Below are positions 29,654 through 35,748 of a stretch of DNA of 35,748 bases, one piece after another. Below the pieces are notes generated by a model. It saw only the letters and a program-made list of their open reading frames with translations. It did not search any database and was not told the DNA's origin. Within the stretch, counting starts at the first letter, position 1; each line of letters begins with the position of its first letter. The DNA comes from a virus, in IMG/VR virus record IMGVR_UViG_3300036861_000719, positions 1-35,748 of that record. One strand, 5' to 3'. The position numbers and the translations under genes were made by a program.

Positions 29654-29843
29654 TCGCCTCTCCCGTCTGGGACGGAACGCGCCGACGACCTGAACGCCGC
29701 TCCCACCAACGCACCCATTCCTCGGAAGGGATCTCGCCAGTGATCCGCGTAGCGCAAGAGGGGCACTCCATCGCCTGCCGCGTGTGACCGTATTCGCAGG
29801 GCGGGTTGATGATGCGTCTCCCATCGCGAGCGAACTCAGACAT
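29646..29843 (-). CDS. Small putative zinc-binding protein
   Basis: This 65-residue protein has a CEYGH ... MECPSC arrangement, giving three Cys and one His that could hold one metal ion. A basic, Trp-containing tail follows (EEWVRWWERRSGRRR). The ATG at 29843 overlaps the end of the upstream gene by eight bases. A longer upstream extension in this frame is a shadow. Function unknown; it is one of about ten small Cys-rich proteins in this genome. Confidence 0.5.
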   Translation of the reverse strand: MSEFARDGRRIINPPCEYGHTRQAMECPSCATRITGEIPSEEWVRWWERRSGRRRVPSQTGEANG

Positions 29844-30207
29844 CCGGCTCGCCCGTCTGGGACGACAACAACGAAAAGAGGAACGCTTCGCCTGCGATTG
29901 TCGAGCGTGTCCAGCCCTCGCCGGTCTCATCGCGCACCGTTTGGATCAGCCCGCGTTCATGGGCGAGTGTCCACACGTCGTCACCGACTGCGTCACCGGC
30001 TGAGTTCTCGGTCGTGTGCGTTGCGAGCGCCACGGCGATTGCCAGCCTCAGCGCTGCGTCTTTGCGGGCGAGAGAAGCGAGGAGCGCGGAGATATCTTCG
30101 GCAATATCTCGGCGTTCTTGCCGGGTGAGCACGATCTCGTCGTCATGCAGCAGTTCGATCATCGCCTCGGCCCGCTCGCCGCTGCCCTGGTCGGTGACGC
30201 CGCTCAT
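29836..30207 (-). CDS. Hypothetical protein
   Basis: This 123-residue acidic protein has the ATG overlapping the upstream stop (ATGA). The central helices (DEIVLTRQERRDIAEDISAL, LASLARKDAALRLAIAVALA) are followed by a more polar C-terminal half (DDVWTLAHERGLIQTVRDET). It has the look of a small phage accessory protein. No motif or catalytic signature is visible. Confidence 0.55.
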   Translation of the reverse strand: MSGVTDQGSGERAEAMIELLHDDEIVLTRQERRDIAEDISALLASLARKDAALRLAIAVALATHTTENSAGDAVGDDVWTLAHERGLIQTVRDETGEGWTRSTIAGEAFLFSLLSSQTGEPDV

Positions 30208-30392
30208 GGGGAAGTCTTCTCGTACGTGTTTACCGTGTCTTCGGCTAACTGCTCAGCGCCCTCACGGACGGCAGATGCCATCGCTCTAGATGCACGCTCG
30301 GGGTCGGCGCCGAGTCGGATCGCCGATTGGAGAATGCTGGCGGCTTCATCCACGCGCCTTTGTGCTTCGCGTGCCACGCTTTCGCCGCTCAC
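30204..30392 (-). CDS. Small helical hypothetical protein
   Basis: The 62-residue, probably all-helical protein contains REAQRRVDEAASILQSAIR and ERASRAMASAVREGAEQLAE. GTG start and TGA stop are both in four-base overlaps with its neighbours. Charged amphipathic helices suggest an oligomeric or binding role, but no family is recognised. Confidence 0.55.
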   Translation of the reverse strand: MSGESVAREAQRRVDEAASILQSAIRLGADPERASRAMASAVREGAEQLAEDTVNTYEKTSP

Positions 30393-30634
30393 GGGGAAGC
30401 CTCCGACCCAGGCGAGACAGGAACGTCCATCCGCGACAGGCACTCCGGGCAAGTGACGTCCATCCACCTGACATCGGTTATCCAGTCATGCGTCGCGTTG
30501 GGACCTCGCGCTTGCTGTTCAGGCGTCAATGCCCAGAGTCCGCACAGTGTCTGCCACGTGCCCTCAGTGGGCATGAAGTGAACGAGTTTCCGTCCTTGTT
30601 CGCGAGTGCGGGCAGCAGCGACGTCAGAAGACAC
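30389..30634 (-). CDS. Small zinc-knuckle-like phage protein
   Basis: This 81-residue protein has the arrangement HFMPTEGTWQTLCGL ... WMDVTCPECLSRM. A His followed by a TxCG motif and later VTCxxCL is a pattern I associate with short actinobacteriophage and actinobacterial proteins that probably bind one zinc ion. The function is unknown. GTG start at 30634 overlaps the upstream gene by 11 bases, and the stop overlaps the next GTG (GTGA). The upstream part of this reading frame is low-complexity and lies over another gene, so I excluded it. Confidence 0.6.
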   Translation of the reverse strand: MSSDVAAARTREQGRKLVHFMPTEGTWQTLCGLWALTPEQQARGPNATHDWITDVRWMDVTCPECLSRMDVPVSPGSEASP

Positions 30635-30848
30635 GGGCGTCCCTCTCGATGCTCTCGGGCTTGACGTACCGGATCGCCGTCTCGCCATCCGCCTTCGACA
30701 CGCGGATCTTGATTCGCTTGGCGGTTTGTTTGAGTACGCGGCAGGGGATGCGCGGCTCATAGGCGTAGCGGCTGCGGGCTTCGCGTATCCGCACGTCCGG
30801 GTAGTCGTGGCGCGAGGGTTCGTCCCGGGCACGGACATCAGCGGTCAC
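30624..30848 (-). CDS. Small basic hypothetical protein
   Basis: This protein has 74 residues, with a GTG start overlapping the lyase stop (GTGA). It is rich in Arg and charged residues. The central part (RVLKQTAKRIKIRVSKADGE) followed by TAIRYVKPESIE reads like a small beta-barrel or SH3-like fold. The longer frame upstream is a shadow of the lyase gene. No function can be assigned. Confidence 0.55.
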   Translation of the reverse strand: MTADVRARDEPSRHDYPDVRIREARSRYAYEPRIPCRVLKQTAKRIKIRVSKADGETAIRYVKPESIERDARVF

Positions 30849-31831
30849 GCTGTCACTTCGCTCTGGAGGCCTGCCTCGAGGATCCTGACGCCGTACCGGT
30901 GCTGTTTCCCGTCCTGCGGGCGACCGATACGGACGGAGTTCGCCGATGGTGACAGGGACGGATGCCGTTTTCCGTCCGTGAGCACGTCTGCCCCGTCGAG
31001 GAGTGGCACGAACCCGGCTTGTGTTGGGGGAGGTGTCCAACCCAGGGTGACCACGGTGGCAGTCAGCGCGGTTATGTCTAGCGCCAGTGGCACGGGAGGC
31101 GCTGCTCCGTAGAACGCGAGCGTCTCGTCCCTGGTCGAGCCGCGCACCGACCCGTCATGCAGGATCACCGTGTCCGTGGCGGCGCTGCCGTACCAGCCGA
31201 GTTCCGTGTACAGCGGCTTCGGGTTCGTCACACCCGCCGCAGTGCAGTAGGGGATCGTCGAGACACCGCTTTTCGACCAGGTCGGCGACGCAGGGAACGC
31301 CTGCTGCCCGGTCGCGTCCACCCGGTATTCGACCAGGCCCGAAGTCTTCGAGAACCTGATGTGCACGAGCACATCGACCCACTGGTTCATCGGCGGGACA
31401 CTTGACAGCACGTTGGCCGGGTACCAGACCGGCCAGCCTTGCCCGATCACGCCGTCCCCGGCGGCCAACCGGCATTTCAGCTGCCCTTGGTGGCGGATGA
31501 GTGCGTGCGGCGCCACCCCCAGATTCGACAGGTTGTACAGGTCCGACTGGTGGTGCAGTTCCCAGATCAGCCCGTCGTTGTTCGGCATCTGGAAACTGAC
31601 CCGGTACCACCATTCCTGCCCGTCTGCTTCGCCTGTGTCGTAGCGGGCGCAGAGGCAGCGGGTGCCCGGCGCGCCGCCGAACGTGTCGCCAGGACGGACA
31701 AGTACCCGCGCGGACGGCTTGCCTCTGCGACCGCTGGCGAGATACGAGAGTTGCGCTGTGACGTCGTGGCATTCGACCGCGCTGAACGCGGAAGCGTCCG
31801 CCTTGTCGAAAGTGAGGGCGAGCAGGCTCAT
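30845..31831 (-). CDS. Polysaccharide lyase-like protein (heparin-lyase-I/alginate-lyase fold)
   Basis: This 328-residue protein resembles the Polysacc_lyase (PF14099-like) jelly-roll family. Diagnostic stretches are ARVLVRPGDTFGG, EWWYRVSFQMPNNDGLIWEL, HHQSDLYNLSN, WVDVLVHIRFSKTSGLVEYR and LYTELGWYGS. Such enzymes cleave acidic polysaccharides by beta-elimination. Here the enzyme could be a depolymerase that opens capsule or exopolysaccharide. The last 90 residues (TALTATVVTLGWTPPPTQAG) look like a fibronectin-III-type beta sandwich. No signal peptide is evident. I chose the ATG at 31831, which overlaps the preceding stop; an ATG 15 bases upstream is less likely. It is unusually far from the tail genes. 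Confidence 0.7.
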   Translation of the reverse strand: MSLLALTFDKADASAFSAVECHDVTAQLSYLASGRRGKPSARVLVRPGDTFGGAPGTRCLCARYDTGEADGQEWWYRVSFQMPNNDGLIWELHHQSDLYNLSNLGVAPHALIRHQGQLKCRLAAGDGVIGQGWPVWYPANVLSSVPPMNQWVDVLVHIRFSKTSGLVEYRVDATGQQAFPASPTWSKSGVSTIPYCTAAGVTNPKPLYTELGWYGSAATDTVILHDGSVRGSTRDETLAFYGAAPPVPLALDITALTATVVTLGWTPPPTQAGFVPLLDGADVLTDGKRHPSLSPSANSVRIGRPQDGKQHRYGVRILEAGLQSEVTA

Positions 31832-32625
31832 GTCAGGCTTTCCCATCTTCCGATTTCGCTGACCGGCACACGGTCAAGCAGATAGACCAAGTACGGGCCG
31901 GTTAGGTACGGCCGGTACGTGTTGAACGTCACCGCCAGCGGCGCGTCCGACCAGACGCCGGCCCCTAATGTGGGGATCGCACGGCCGAACCCCTCGAGGC
32001 GCGCGTGCTCGCAGCACACGTCCGGCCGCCACCTCGCGTCCGCGTTCATGTACGCCTCCGGCGACCCGATCGCCGTCCCCAGCCGCTGCCAGCCGGCACC
32101 GTTCTGAAACCAGGGCAGCCCCTGCACGACGTCCGTGTCGGTCACGTGTGGGGCGAGCTGCGCTGGTGTGACCAGGTCGACGCGCTCCAGGTTGAAGATC
32201 GCGGATTTCGCGCCCAGTTGCTGTTTCGCCCGCACTAGCGCTTCCGCTTCGGCGAGCGAGTCGATCGGCGACCATGGCACCACCGCTAGTCCCCATGCTT
32301 GGGCGAGCTCGATCCATGAGCTCCAGGACGGCAAGCCCTTTCGGACGTTCACGGCGAGCACCGTAAAGCCCGATTGCGCGATGACGGCGACGCGTTCCTT
32401 CTCGGAGCCCATGCCCGGGTTGTCCGCCTGCCAGCCGGAACCTGCGTAGACGCCGTAGTTGGGAATCGGAATTGGCTTAGGGCGTCTCTCTGCGAGGCAT
32501 GACCAAGCCCACTTGGGGATCAGCGGCGGGATCCCGGCGGGCCGTTCAGCGCGGATGCCGCCGGCGAGCCGCCACCGTTCCCAACGAAAGAACCAGAGTG
32601 GTAGCTTCGCGGGGCAAGCGGTCAC
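31828..32625 (-). CDS. Hypothetical protein, possible beta/alpha barrel
   Basis: This 265-residue protein of unknown function has a basic, Trp-rich N-terminus. It then shows alternating strand-helix units: VAVIAQSGFTVLAVNV, IELAQAWGLAVVPWSPID, LVRAKQQLGAKSAIFNLE, followed by short strands (DVVQGLPWF, RPDVCCEHARLEGF). The pattern resembles a TIM barrel of the glycoside-hydrolase or DUF1906 kind. Candidate acidic residues are in NLERVD and PWSPID, but I cannot assign catalysis. The gene is coupled to the polysaccharide lyase downstream (ATGA), which favours a role at the cell or virion surface. A tail-associated or lytic enzyme is a guess. Confidence 0.55.
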   Translation of the reverse strand: MTACPAKLPLWFFRWERWRLAGGIRAERPAGIPPLIPKWAWSCLAERRPKPIPIPNYGVYAGSGWQADNPGMGSEKERVAVIAQSGFTVLAVNVRKGLPSWSSWIELAQAWGLAVVPWSPIDSLAEAEALVRAKQQLGAKSAIFNLERVDLVTPAQLAPHVTDTDVVQGLPWFQNGAGWQRLGTAIGSPEAYMNADARWRPDVCCEHARLEGFGRAIPTLGAGVWSDAPLAVTFNTYRPYLTGPYLVYLLDRVPVSEIGRWESLT

Positions 32626-32885
32626 CGGATGACCTTCGCGCGCGAAAGACGTGGACCTAGATCACGTAGAAGCGCGGAGCAGTCCACGGCGGGATAGAGC
32701 TCATCTATCCGACATGTAACGCCGGTATCTGTGCGCCAGAGAATTTCATGACCCTTTGGCTTCGGAACGGCCAGACCCAAGATCAGGCCGAACGCCACAG
32801 AAAAGACGATCGCCCCGATGGCGACGCCTCCAATCATCGAAGGACCGTCGAAGTGATTCTTCTCATGAGGACATGGTTCGCTCAC
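32622..32885 (-). CDS. Small single-span membrane protein
   Basis: The 87-residue protein has a short polar N-terminus (EPCPHEKNHF), one transmembrane segment at about residues 17-40 (IGGVAIGAIVFSVAFGLILG) and a soluble C-terminal domain with two cysteines (TCRIDEL, VDCSALL). These cysteines could form a disulfide outside the membrane. GTG start with a four-base GTGA overlap with the preceding membrane gene. I do not recognise a family. A pair of adjacent small membrane proteins next to wall- or glycan-active genes is compatible with a holin or spanin-like role, which is only an inference. Confidence 0.6.
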   Translation of the reverse strand: MSEPCPHEKNHFDGPSMIGGVAIGAIVFSVAFGLILGLAVPKPKGHEILWRTDTGVTCRIDELYPAVDCSALLRDLGPRLSRAKVIR

Positions 32886-33211
32886 CGGATGATCCCGAGT
32901 ACAGCGAAGACGATGAACGAGACGCCGCTGAGGAAAAGCAAGATGGCCAACAACATGAGTGACATTCCGAGTCGCCAGCAGGAGCGCGCCAGTTCGTACT
33001 CGCGCGGCGGCGGCGGCCAGTAGGGCTTCAAATCCAGCGTAGCCGTCTCCTCCTCGCGCAACCTACGCACCGTCCTCTGCAGCCACGGCAACTGCCGTCG
33101 AGCGATCACCTGCCGGTCACGGCGCATGCCCACCGGCCGGAACGGCTCACGACACGCGTGCTCGCAATCGCGCAGATCCTGCTCCGCGACGGCCAACTGG
33201 TCGATCTTCAT
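32882..33211 (-). CDS. Small membrane protein with C-terminal hydrophobic region
   Basis: The 109-residue protein has a charged, Arg-rich N-terminal region (RDCEHACREPFRPVGMRRDR) with a helical repeat ending in LQRTVRRLREEE. After a proline run (YWPPPP) comes a hydrophobic stretch of about 27 residues, from GMSLMLLAILLFLSGVSFIV to FAVLGIIR. That stretch is either one long transmembrane helix or a tight hairpin. It starts at an ATG overlapping the Sak4 stop and is followed by another membrane gene. A holin or lysis-associated role is possible given the membrane pair and the nearby cell-surface enzymes, but no sequence motif proves it. Confidence 0.65.
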   Translation of the reverse strand: MKIDQLAVAEQDLRDCEHACREPFRPVGMRRDRQVIARRQLPWLQRTVRRLREEETATLDLKPYWPPPPREYELARSCWRLGMSLMLLAILLFLSGVSFIVFAVLGIIR

Positions 33212-34239
33212 GCCGGCACCGGCTCGGCCTCAATCACAGCCAGGACGGCATCAACAAGAGCGCGCGGCAGCTCGCGGGTCGACTCGTTCCCGGCGTTCAC
33301 TTCGCCGAGGATCTCGCGCAACCGCTGATCATCGACGCCGCGCGCGCGAGCAGCAGCGAACAGCTTCCGGCGCTGCGCCTCGGTCGCCATGGGGACGTCA
33401 GCGGGGGACGCAGGCTCGGACGGTGAACCGGCCCGCGAGACGGCTCCTGGAACGCCATCAGCCCCTGCCGCCTTCGGTCCCCCCGCTGAACTCTTGCCGC
33501 CAGCAGCCCACGCGGCGAGCGCACGGCCGACGCTCTCATCAAGTGGCCTATCGAGCGGAACGAAGGGACGATGGCGCGCCTCGAGCTTGATGGGCTTCGG
33601 CACTCCCGGCGACTCAGCCAGAAGCAGAAGCGATAGCGTGAGTTCGAACGGAAGACGTCGTTCGCAGATCGGCACCCAACCATCCGCGCCGATCAAGCTT
33701 TCCATCGGCCGAATGACCGTCCGACCGTCCTGTTTGACGATCTCGATCTTGTCTTGCGCTCTGAAACAGAGCACAAGGTGGGACCGCAACTGCGTGAGTT
33801 GGTTCACAAAGCGGCGGTGCCGTTTCTTCGGCTCTATCCACGACGACGGAGTCATGGCCTTCCGCCGTGACTCATCGCCATTGATTCGCCGCTGAAGGTC
33901 CTCCTCTTGCATCTCGAGTATGCCACCTACGCCTTCCCAGATATGTGAGACGGAGTCGATGACGATCACTGGATAGTTGGCATCATCAGCAGCCTTGATT
34001 GCTTCCGTGTAGCGCTCTGGCGTGAAAGGTGCGGACAAATCACAGTGGTCGAACAAATAATCATCAGCCTTGTGCAACGCGCGGCCAGCCTCCGTATCGA
34101 GCACGGCGAACTTCTTGTCGCCGGCGAATCCTGTGGCGATCCGCATCGCCGATTCAGTCTTGCCTGATCCCGTTCCACCGGCCAGGCCGATCAGGATGGG
34201 CGCGTTTCGGCGTTGCGCCGCGACGTATTGGAAGCTCAT
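33208..34239 (-). CDS. Sak4-like RecA-fold ATPase, ssDNA annealing/recombination
   Basis: This 343-residue P-loop protein of the AAA_24/Sak4 group is predicted to bind ssDNA and promote annealing. Residues 21-29 are a Walker A motif (GGTGSGKTE). The Walker B strand is YPVIVIDSVSHIWEG near residue 92. Further RecA-like blocks include LVLCFRAQDKIEI and EARHRPF. A Pro/Gly/Ala/Ser-rich linker leads to a short C-terminal helical domain (EAQRRKLFAAARARGVDDQR), typical of phage single-strand annealing proteins. I chose the ATG at 34239 because it overlaps the HNH stop (ATGA). An in-frame ATG at 34251 would add four residues; neither has a strong ribosome-binding site. Confidence 0.82.
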   Translation of the reverse strand: MSFQYVAAQRRNAPILIGLAGGTGSGKTESAMRIATGFAGDKKFAVLDTEAGRALHKADDYLFDHCDLSAPFTPERYTEAIKAADDANYPVIVIDSVSHIWEGVGGILEMQEEDLQRRINGDESRRKAMTPSSWIEPKKRHRRFVNQLTQLRSHLVLCFRAQDKIEIVKQDGRTVIRPMESLIGADGWVPICERRLPFELTLSLLLLAESPGVPKPIKLEARHRPFVPLDRPLDESVGRALAAWAAGGKSSAGGPKAAGADGVPGAVSRAGSPSEPASPADVPMATEAQRRKLFAAARARGVDDQRLREILGEVNAGNESTRELPRALVDAVLAVIEAEPVPA

Positions 34240-34682
34240 ACGTGCCGCCATGTGATGCGCCGACAGATGTACGAGACGTTCTCGGGGGTGACACCGAACC
34301 GAGGGGCAATGGCAGAGAAGGTCACCCCGGAATCGAAGAGGTCACGGATCTCCCGTACCTGCTCAAGGGTAAGCTTGGGCACACCCCGTAGGCGTCCTTT
34401 TAGGGATGCATCGCGCATGTTGTCGGCATTCGTCCCGAGGAAGAGATGGCCGGGGTTGCAGCACAGCGGGTTGTCGCAGGAATGGCAGACGTGCAACTCG
34501 CCAAGATCCTCTCCGGTGGATTCTGCGTATGCGAGACGGTGGACGAGCTGCTGCTTCCCATTGAGGTTGACCTGTCCATATCCATACGTGTTTGGCGCCC
34601 CGATGAATGGCCAACAATCGTCCGGGTGGCCCATCTGGATGCGCGCCCAGACATCCTCGAGCGTATTGGGACGCCGGGGCAT
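34236..34682 (-). CDS. HNH homing-type endonuclease with C-terminal HTH
   Basis: The 148-residue protein carries the His-Me finger signature of the HNH_3 family: VHRLAY, then HVCHSCDNPLCCNPGHLFLG and NADNMRDA. This beta-beta-alpha metal fold cuts DNA. The C-terminal 50 residues (LTLEQVREIRDLFDSGVTFS to ENVSYICRR) form a helix-turn-helix that would give site specificity, as in NUMOD-type homing enzymes. A longer reading frame extends upstream, but it is only an out-of-frame shadow of the exonuclease. The ATG at 34682 overlaps the upstream TAA, so it is the natural start. Its position between two recombination genes fits a free-standing homing endonuclease, which is common in phages. Confidence 0.85.
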   Translation of the reverse strand: MPRRPNTLEDVWARIQMGHPDDCWPFIGAPNTYGYGQVNLNGKQQLVHRLAYAESTGEDLGELHVCHSCDNPLCCNPGHLFLGTNADNMRDASLKGRLRGVPKLTLEQVREIRDLFDSGVTFSAIAPRFGVTPENVSYICRRITWRHV

Positions 34683-35533
34683 TAGGACGCGCTCTCGTCT
34701 CTGCGCTCGAGCCATTGCGCCTCCGCCCACGGCAGCGCGTCCACGGTCGCGACCTGCCGCGGATAGCCAGGCCACTTCCCGGTCTCGATGCAGGCGCGCC
34801 ACAACCGGATCGCGTGATTCACCTTGTCCTCAGCGATAGCCAAGGCGTCAGGAGCCAACGTCACCACCGACAGCGCGAACGGCGGCTCACACTCCACCAC
34901 CACCCACCGCCACGCAGGCTCCGCGTCCAGCACCGCCCGCACGCCGCGCAAGTAGAACGCGGCCTGCACGTCCGCGCCCATCCCGAACAGCGTCTTCTGC
35001 CACGCCTGCGGATGCGCCGACGCCCGCGTCGACTTGAAGTCATCGATCGCCGACAGATCATCATGTAGCCAGTCCAGCCTGGCCTTCAACGTGACGCCGT
35101 GCTCCTCCCAGATCAGCGTCTGTTCTGGCTTCCCGGCCGTGAACGGTGTCGGCTGGGCCTCGTGCTCGGCGAGTTGCGCGCGGACCGCGTCGAACATCGG
35201 CTGCACCGATTCCCATTGACCCGACAACAGCGGGATCAGACCGGCTTCGCGCGCTTCCTGCCGTTCCTGTTTGGCCGCGTTCGTGCGCCAGTCGTCCCGG
35301 TCGATGACGGCGACACGGTCACGGCCTTCGAGCAGCACGGCATGGACGGCCGTGCCTAGGTCAAATTTGTCTTCTGCTTTGCGCGTGAAGAACGGGTTTA
35401 GCTTGGGGTGGTTCGCCCACGCGTGCGCCGGTGACTGCGTGATGAGCACGTTGGCTATTGACGCGCTCAGCGCTGGTTCTTCGGCGACCTTGTCGGCGTG
35501 GTACTCATCGCTCGTGATTTCGAGGACGGTCAC
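34682..35533 (-). CDS. PD-(D/E)XK exonuclease-like protein (YqaJ/RecE-like, DUF3799 type)
   Basis: This 283-residue protein resembles the phage Cas4/RecE-like nucleases that resect DNA ends for single-strand annealing. The N-terminus (SDEYHADKVAEEPALSASIA) matches the usual opening of the family, in which the substrate-binding segment precedes the nuclease core. Putative catalytic residues are D154 in ARLDW and D165/K167 in AIDDFKST, a D-x-K motif, followed by a Q-rich helix around QAWQKTLFGMGADVQAAFY. It starts with GTG, overlapping the upstream stop by four bases, and its TAA overlaps the ATG of the HNH gene (TAATG). The Sak4-like ATPase two genes on is a natural partner: nuclease plus annealing or ATPase protein. 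Family assignment is by motif reading only. Confidence 0.78.
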   Translation of the reverse strand: MTVLEITSDEYHADKVAEEPALSASIANVLITQSPAHAWANHPKLNPFFTRKAEDKFDLGTAVHAVLLEGRDRVAVIDRDDWRTNAAKQERQEAREAGLIPLLSGQWESVQPMFDAVRAQLAEHEAQPTPFTAGKPEQTLIWEEHGVTLKARLDWLHDDLSAIDDFKSTRASAHPQAWQKTLFGMGADVQAAFYLRGVRAVLDAEPAWRWVVVECEPPFALSVVTLAPDALAIAEDKVNHAIRLWRACIETGKWPGYPRQVATVDALPWAEAQWLERRDESAS

Positions 35534-35748
35534 GCGCGCGCCTTGCGGCTGTGCGGGTCGAGCCGTATCACCTCGGCGAGGTTGGTCTGTCCGGCGGCGT
35601 GTTTGAGCGCTGCGTGTTCGATCCGGTCGAAGATCACCTGATGTTCCGCATCGAGCTCGATGACCGTGCGGATGCGGAGGCAGTCGGCGGCCATTCTGGC
35701 GAACGGGCTTGTGAACGGTTTGTGGCCGCCCGTGTCCCCTGTACCGGC
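35530..35748 (-). CDS. Hypothetical phage protein, 5-prime truncated by window edge
   Basis: The frame is open from the window edge to a TGA that overlaps the GTG of the next gene (GTGA), leaving the C-terminal 72 residues. The visible part contains ARMAADCLRIRTVIELDAEH and ends EVIRLDPHSRKARA. It is mostly helical and hydrophilic, with no motif I recognise. Its place directly before an exonuclease-like gene suggests a role in the recombination module, which is context only. The true start lies outside the window. Confidence 0.6.
   Translation of the reverse strand, partial: AGTGDTGGHKPFTSPFARMAADCLRIRTVIELDAEHQVIFDRIEHAALKHAAGQTNLAEVIRLDPHSRKARA

Overview
The window is a contiguous piece of a tailed-phage or prophage genome (siphovirus-like Caudoviricetes with an HK97-type head). 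Base composition is high in G+C and GTG starts are common. The transglycosylase and several small proteins resemble ones I associate with actinobacteriophages, so an actinobacterial host is my inference; nothing in the sequence fixes it. Every gene I accept is on the minus strand, so the genome reads right to left. Both ends are cut inside genes. I see no tRNA, rRNA or CRISPR array.

Reading in the direction of transcription, positions 35748-33208 hold recombination genes: a PD-(D/E)XK exonuclease-like protein, an HNH endonuclease and a Sak4-like RecA-fold ATPase. Positions 33211-30845 hold two small membrane proteins, a possible barrel-fold protein and a secreted-type polysaccharide lyase. 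Positions 30848-29366 hold small unknown genes. A tyrosine integrase (29369-28464) follows, embedded in the same transcript, and then a run of very small ORFs joined by repeated junction sequences (28467-27362). Positions 27365-21420 hold many small cysteine-rich, probably metal-binding proteins, plus an HNH protein, a nucleotide diphosphohydrolase, an Rpf/lysozyme-like transglycosylase, a frameshifted HTH/zinc-ribbon gene and a RuvC-like nuclease. Positions 21420-20063 hold a replication initiator with iteron-like repeats inside it and a protein ending in an SSB-type acidic tail. More small genes lead to HNH, terminase, portal, protease and capsid (18816-13551).

After the capsid come two head-tail joining genes, and then five genes for glycan or small-molecule modification (12705-9136): an acetyltransferase-like protein, a methyltransferase-like protein, a GT-B glycosyltransferase, a NodB-type deacetylase and a GT-A glycosyltransferase. 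Tail genes follow: tube, frameshifted chaperones, tape measure, distal tail, collagen-like fibre and another tail protein. At the left edge another glycosyltransferase begins.

Adjacent genes almost always overlap as ATGA, GTGA or TGATG, so expression looks like one long chain of translational coupling. Most apparent gaps contain mini-ORFs that continue this chain. The features most worth following are the glycan cassette inside the virion operon, a hairpin that buries the capsid ribosome-binding site inside a coupled leader ORF, the -1 frameshift in the tail chaperone, a +1-type frameshift in the HTH/zinc gene, the iteron cluster inside the initiator gene, and the repeated gene-junction modules next to the integrase.
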